Positions 20,946 through 24,641 of a DNA stretch of 24,641 bases are shown one piece after another (within the stretch, counting starts at the first letter, position 1; the number at the start of each line of letters is the position of its first letter). A program made the translations under genes and the position numbers. This DNA comes from Utricularia gibba (taxonomy: Eukaryota > Streptophyta > Magnoliopsida > Lamiales > Lentibulariaceae): positions 1-24,641 of the forward strand of contig NEEC01000187.1 in the NCBI GenBank assembly GCA_002189035.1, read 5' to 3'. The notes below the pieces were generated by a model, which saw nothing but the letters and a program-made list of their open reading frames with translations, did not search any database and had not been told where the DNA came from.

Positions 20946-21822
20946 AAAATATAAATAATGTAAATACGTTAGTTATTAAAGCATATACTACATGTGAAAG
21001 TTTCTTAGTTTTTAATTTTATTAGCATTCGACCCTTAGTTATACTTTGGATGGAGTGTGCATTTTTATTTTAATCATTTTAATTAGCATTCGATCCTTGG
21101 TTAAGATTCCAATCGAGTGTATATTTTTTATTTGAACGATTCTATTTGCATTCGATTCTAAGATATGATGCGGATCGAGCGTATATTTTTTATTTTAATA
21201 TTTTTATTGGCTTTCGGTCTTTAGACATGATTCGGATCGAGTGGAGATGGTTTACTTGAAACTTGTGTTAACGCTCGATCCTTAGGAGCAATGTGGAGCG
21301 TGTTTACATTGCAAGGGCACACGGGCGTGGGTTGTGCGTAAACCACGCCCGTGTGGCATGGCATTGTAATGTATACACGTTCTAAATTGCTCCTAACGGT
21401 GGAACGCTAATTAAGATTTAAAATAAATGAATATGCACTCGATCCAAAGTATACCTAAGGATCTAAGGCTAATAAAAATATGAGAGTGAAAAATATACGC
21501 TCGATCCGCAGCATACCTAACGTTCGAATGCTAATAAAAAATATTAAAATAAAAAATACGCGCTCGATCCGCATTATACTTAAGGATCGAATGATAATAA
21601 AAATATTTAAAGTAAAAAAATAGCAAATATGATCTCTGAATCATAACCAAGGATCGAATGCTAATTAAATTGACTAAAGTAAAAATACACACTCCATCCA
21701 AAGTACAACTGAGGATCAAATGGTAATAATTAAGTCAAAGAAGCTTTCACAGTTATCCTACGGTTTAATAAATAATGTATTTCAATTATTTATAATTTAA
21801 TAAACCTATATCATATGATTAT
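20922..21822. repeat. Foldback-like inverted repeat, unit 10 (901 bp)
   Basis: Consensus copy with two extra bases (CT) at about 21635, between right-arm subrepeats. Confidence 0.95.
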
Positions 21823-22167
21823 GATTAGAGATGGGCCTGGGTTGGATCCATTCAGGTTCGGACCCAACCCGATGAAATTCTGGGTATTACAGTTTGCATG
21901 ACCCATGGGGTTGTCTTTCTGTTCAACCCGAACGGGTTAAACCCTACGGGTTTTGATTGGGCCCGAACCGAACCAAGGGTTTATCAATTTTATTTTTTAT
22001 TTTTGGCTTATTGTATTTTATGGTTGTTTTCTTTTTTTCCACGGCCGTATGGCCTTGTGGCTGCTGCTCGAGCACGCGGGCATTAACCAAGCCCATGTGG
22101 CCTCGTGGTGCTGCTGCGTATGCACACGGGCTGGGGGTCGCGCCGGGCATGAGCCCAAAGTCAGTTT

Positions 22168-23075
22168 TAGCCCGGCGAAAAAAGGGATGCATTTCTTAGC
22201 GTTGGGTTATCACGAGCCGCCTAATTTTTTTTCGTGGAACACCATCTAGTTTTGTGGGGGGCGCTCTCGAGGGCCCTTGGCTTGGGCCCCGGGTTCGGTC
22301 TGGCTGATGAGCCCACTCTGGTCCCACTCGGCGAAAATCGTGACACATTTGTTGAAATTAGGATGTCACGTGCACCCAACACGGTTTTTTCAACAACACG
22401 CTTTATACTTGTGGAGACGCTCTCGGGGGGCACTCGAATCTTCCCATACGTCGTACCAGGCTCGAGCGTAAAGTCATTGTAGCCCGGCAAAGAAAGTGAT
22501 GCATTTATTAACTTTGGGTTGTCACGAGCCGCCTAAATGGTTTTCCATGGAACACCTTCTAGTTTTGGGGGGGAGGGGAGCGGGCGCTGCGCCTCGTCCG
22601 GGCCCCGGGAGCCCGGTCCCGTCCGACTCGACGAAAATCGTGATGCATTTGTTGAAGTTAGGATGTCACGAGAACCGCACACGGTTTTTTTCAACAACAC
22701 ACTTTATACTTAAGGAGGAGCTCTCGGTGGGGCACCCTGATCGAGCCGGAGGTCGTGCCGAACTCAGGCCCAAAGTCAGCAGTAGCGCGCCAAAAAAAGT
22801 GATGCATTTATTAACGTTGGGTTGTGACGAGACGCGTATATGGTTTTTGAAGGAACACCTCCTCGTATTGAGGCGGGCGCTCTCGAGGGGCCCTTGGCCC
22901 GGGCCCCGGGTTCGGACGGGCTCATGGGCCCACTCGACGAAAATCATGATGCATTTGTTGAAATTGGGATGTCACGTGCACCCCACATTTGTTGAGCGAG
23001 GACGGCCAATTTTAGAGACTCGATGGGCCATTCTTCGATCAGCGTCCTACTATCTAGTTCAAACTCAAAGTCACA
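22168..23075 (+). repeat. GC-rich subrepeat block, unit 10
   Basis: Copies start at 22168, 22480 and 22793. Copy A is two bases short through G-run losses; copy B has the seven-G run. Confidence 0.88.
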
Positions 23076-23116
23076 TTATTCTTGCACAATTTCGTATGAA
23101 TGAATATGGGATATGA
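22496..23116 (+). other. 206-codon open frame within subrepeats B and C (probably not a gene)
   Basis: The frame opens at GTG (the first ATG is at 22499) and stays open for 206 codons. The product repeats a motif like MHLLxLGCxE four times, simply because the ~150-bp DNA subrepeats are in phase. It has no recognisable domain, signal peptide or membrane segment. Full-length versions occur in unit 4 (8492-9112) and unit 6 (13156-13776). Units 2, 7 and 8 have 192-codon forms, unit 9 a 186-codon form, and units 1, 3 and 5 are frameshifted. Lack of conservation between near-identical copies, and a long overlapping frame on the other strand, argue for a chance frame in GC-rich DNA. Confidence 0.2.
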
Positions 23117-23256
23117 TCCGTTGGAAGCCCAAGTGTTAGAGAATTTTACTGAATCTGCTGAGCAAGGGGTTGTGAGTTCATAACAGCTGTTGAAACCTCT
23201 CCAGGGTGGTGTGCGTGGCGTGATGAGCTTTCTACAATGACAAAAAAAATATTTTT

Positions 23257-24151
23257 ATAATCATGTGATATATGTTTATTAAAATATAAATAATGTAAAT
23301 ACGTTAGTTATTAAAGCATATACTACATGTGAAAGTTTCTTAGTTTTTAATTTTATTAGCATTCGACCCTTAGTTATACTTTGGATGGAGTGTGCATTTT
23401 TATTTTAATCATTTTAATTAGCATTCGATCCTTGGTTAAGATTCCAATCGAGTGTATATTTTTTATTTGAACGATTCTATTTGCATTCGATTCTAAGATA
23501 TGATGCGGATCGAGCGTATATTTTTTTATTTAATATTTTTATTGGCTTTCGGTCTTTAGACATGATTCGGATCGAGTGGAGATGGTTTACTTGAAACTTG
23601 TGTTAACGCTCGATCCTTAGGAGCAATGTGGAGCGTGTTTACATTGCAAGGGCACACGGGCGTGGGTGCGTAAACCACGCCCGTGTGGCATGGCATTGTA
23701 ATGTATACACGTTCTAAATTGCTCCTAACGGTGGAACGCTAATTAAGATTTAAAATAAATGAATATGCACTCGATCCAAAGTATACCTAAGGATCTAAGG
23801 CTAATAAAAATATGAGAGTGAAAAATATACGCTCGATCCGCAGCATACCTAACGTTCGAATGCTAATAAAAAATATTAAAATAAAAAATACGCGCTCGAT
23901 CCGCATTACTTAAGGATCGAATGATAATAAAAATATTTAAAGTAAAAAAATAGCAAATATGATCTGAATCATAACCAAGGATCGAATGCTAATTAAATTG
24001 ACTAAAGTAAAAATACACACTCCATCCAAAGTACAACTGAGGATCAAATGGTAATAATTAAGTCAAAGAAGCTTTCACAGTTATCCCTACGGTTTAATAA
24101 ATAATGTATTTCAATTATTTATAATTTAATAAACCTATATCATATGATTAT
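23257..24151. repeat. Foldback-like inverted repeat, unit 11 (895 bp)
   Basis: Complete copy. Three bases are lost from the apical loop, yet the 13-bp stem 23653-23665/23675-23687 is fully kept. TA is missing near 23907, and the A/T composition at 23521-23530 is slightly changed. Confidence 0.94.
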
Positions 24152-24641
24152 GATTAGAGATGGGCCTGGGTTGGATCCATTCAGGTTCGGACCCAACCCG
24201 ATGAAATTCTGGGTATTACAGTTTGCATGACCCATGGGGTTGTCTTTCTGTTCAACCCGAACGGGTTAAACCCTACGGGTTTTGATTGGGCCCGAACCGA
24301 ACCAAGGGTTTATCAATTTTATTTTTTATTTTTGGCTTATTGTATTTTATGGTTGTTTTTCTTTTTTCCACGGCCGTATGGCCTTGTGGCTGCTGCTCGA
24401 GCACGCGGGCATTAACCAAGCCCATGTGGCCTCGTGGTGCTGCTGCGTATGCACACGGGCTGGGGGTCGCGCCGGGCATGAGCCCAAAGTCAGTTTTAGC
24501 CCGGCGAAAAAAGGGATGCATTTCTTAGCGTTGGGTTATCACGAGCCGCCTAATTTTTTTTCGTGGAACACCATCTAGTTTTGTGGGGGGCGCTCTCGAG
24601 GGGCCCTTGGCTTGGGCCCCGGGTTCGGTCTGGCTGATGAG
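23281..24641 (+). repeat. Macrosatellite unit 11, truncated by the window end
   Basis: The first 1361 bp of a further unit: a complete foldback, the GGGTT-rich segment, and the start of the first subrepeat. Private changes are a 3-base loss in the apical loop (23666-23674), TA lost at about 23907, and an extra C near 24086. Confidence 0.95.
24497..24641 (+). repeat. GC-rich subrepeat block, unit 11 (first ~145 bp only)
   Basis: The first half of copy A, cut by the window end in ctggctgatgag. Its G run is one shorter than in unit 7. Confidence 0.85.

Larger units (their letters stand above)
20946..23280 (+). repeat. Macrosatellite unit 10 (2335 bp)
   Basis: It has a CT insertion at 21632-21637 in the right foldback arm, offset by single-base losses in the T-rich tract and in two G runs at 22256-22275, and one G gained at 22566-22572. 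Confidence 0.96.
1..24641 (+). repeat. Macrosatellite array of ~2.33-kb direct tandem units
   Basis: The same unit recurs head to tail through the whole window. A fixed marker (the atgacccatgggg site) lies at 950, 3255, 5576, 7891, 10227, 12558, 14891, 17226, 19561, 21898 and 24227, spaced 2305-2337 bp apart. All copies have the same orientation and no unrelated DNA separates them. Differences are mostly 1-3 base indels, many in homopolymers, with a few larger changes in units 1-4. A BamHI-type GGATCC site (14837-14842 in unit 7) and a HindIII-type AAGCTT site (14734-14739) recur once per unit where I looked. No rRNA, tRNA or conventional protein gene was recognised. Satellite or macrosatellite DNA of a plant nuclear genome is the best reading; the host assignment is inference. 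Confidence 0.97.

Noticed and set aside
1-24641. LTR retrotransposon or autonomous DNA transposon
   Set aside because: No reverse transcriptase, integrase, protease or transposase motifs are found in the translations, and no LTR pair, primer-binding site or polypurine tract; the direct repeats are the whole satellite units.

Overview
The window is one uninterrupted head-to-tail tandem array of a long repeat unit of about 2.33 kb, and I see no conventional gene in it. Ten complete units (2314-2335 bp) and the first 1361 bp of an eleventh are present, all in the same orientation. Neither array edge is visible: the window opens inside the left arm of one unit's palindrome and closes inside a GC-rich subrepeat of the last unit. 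Long-period homogenised repeats, retrotransposon- or hAT-like GGGTT/AACCC motifs and CACACGGGCGTG-type motifs point to a eukaryotic nuclear genome, most likely a plant. That is inference; no lineage-specific gene is present to prove it.

Each unit has the same layout, described here for unit 7 (13941-16275). (1) An AT-rich imperfect inverted repeat of about 900 bp (13917-14815) resembles a foldback transposon. Its two arms meet at a 13-bp perfect GC-rich apical stem, and the arms are built from tandem 62-bp subrepeats, 5 on the left and 6 on the right. (2) A GGGTT/AACCC-rich segment (14816-14972) is followed by a T-rich tract (14973-15032). (3) A GC-rich half (15033-16070) holds three subrepeats of about 300 bp, each divisible into two related halves of about 150 bp, giving six copies. 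(4) A less repetitive segment of about 180 bp (16071-16251) leads into the next foldback.

The repetition is therefore hierarchical: 62-bp subrepeats inside a 900-bp palindrome, 150-bp subrepeats inside the GC half, and both inside a 2.33-kb macrosatellite unit. Units 5-10 are nearly the same length (2331-2335 bp), and units 7 and 8 matched everywhere I compared them. Units 1-4 are shorter and carry deletions and altered palindrome apices. Units 1 and 3 share variants that unit 2 lacks, the interleaving expected from unequal crossing-over or gene conversion. Many differences are single-base changes in homopolymers and could be sequencing or assembly error.

Open reading frames up to 206 codons occur in the GC half. 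They are in the subrepeats, are broken in several units by small indels and show no recognisable domain, so I treat them as by-products of GC-rich repetitive DNA. If transcribed, each palindrome could give a long hairpin RNA, so the array could be a source of small RNAs. That is a hypothesis only.
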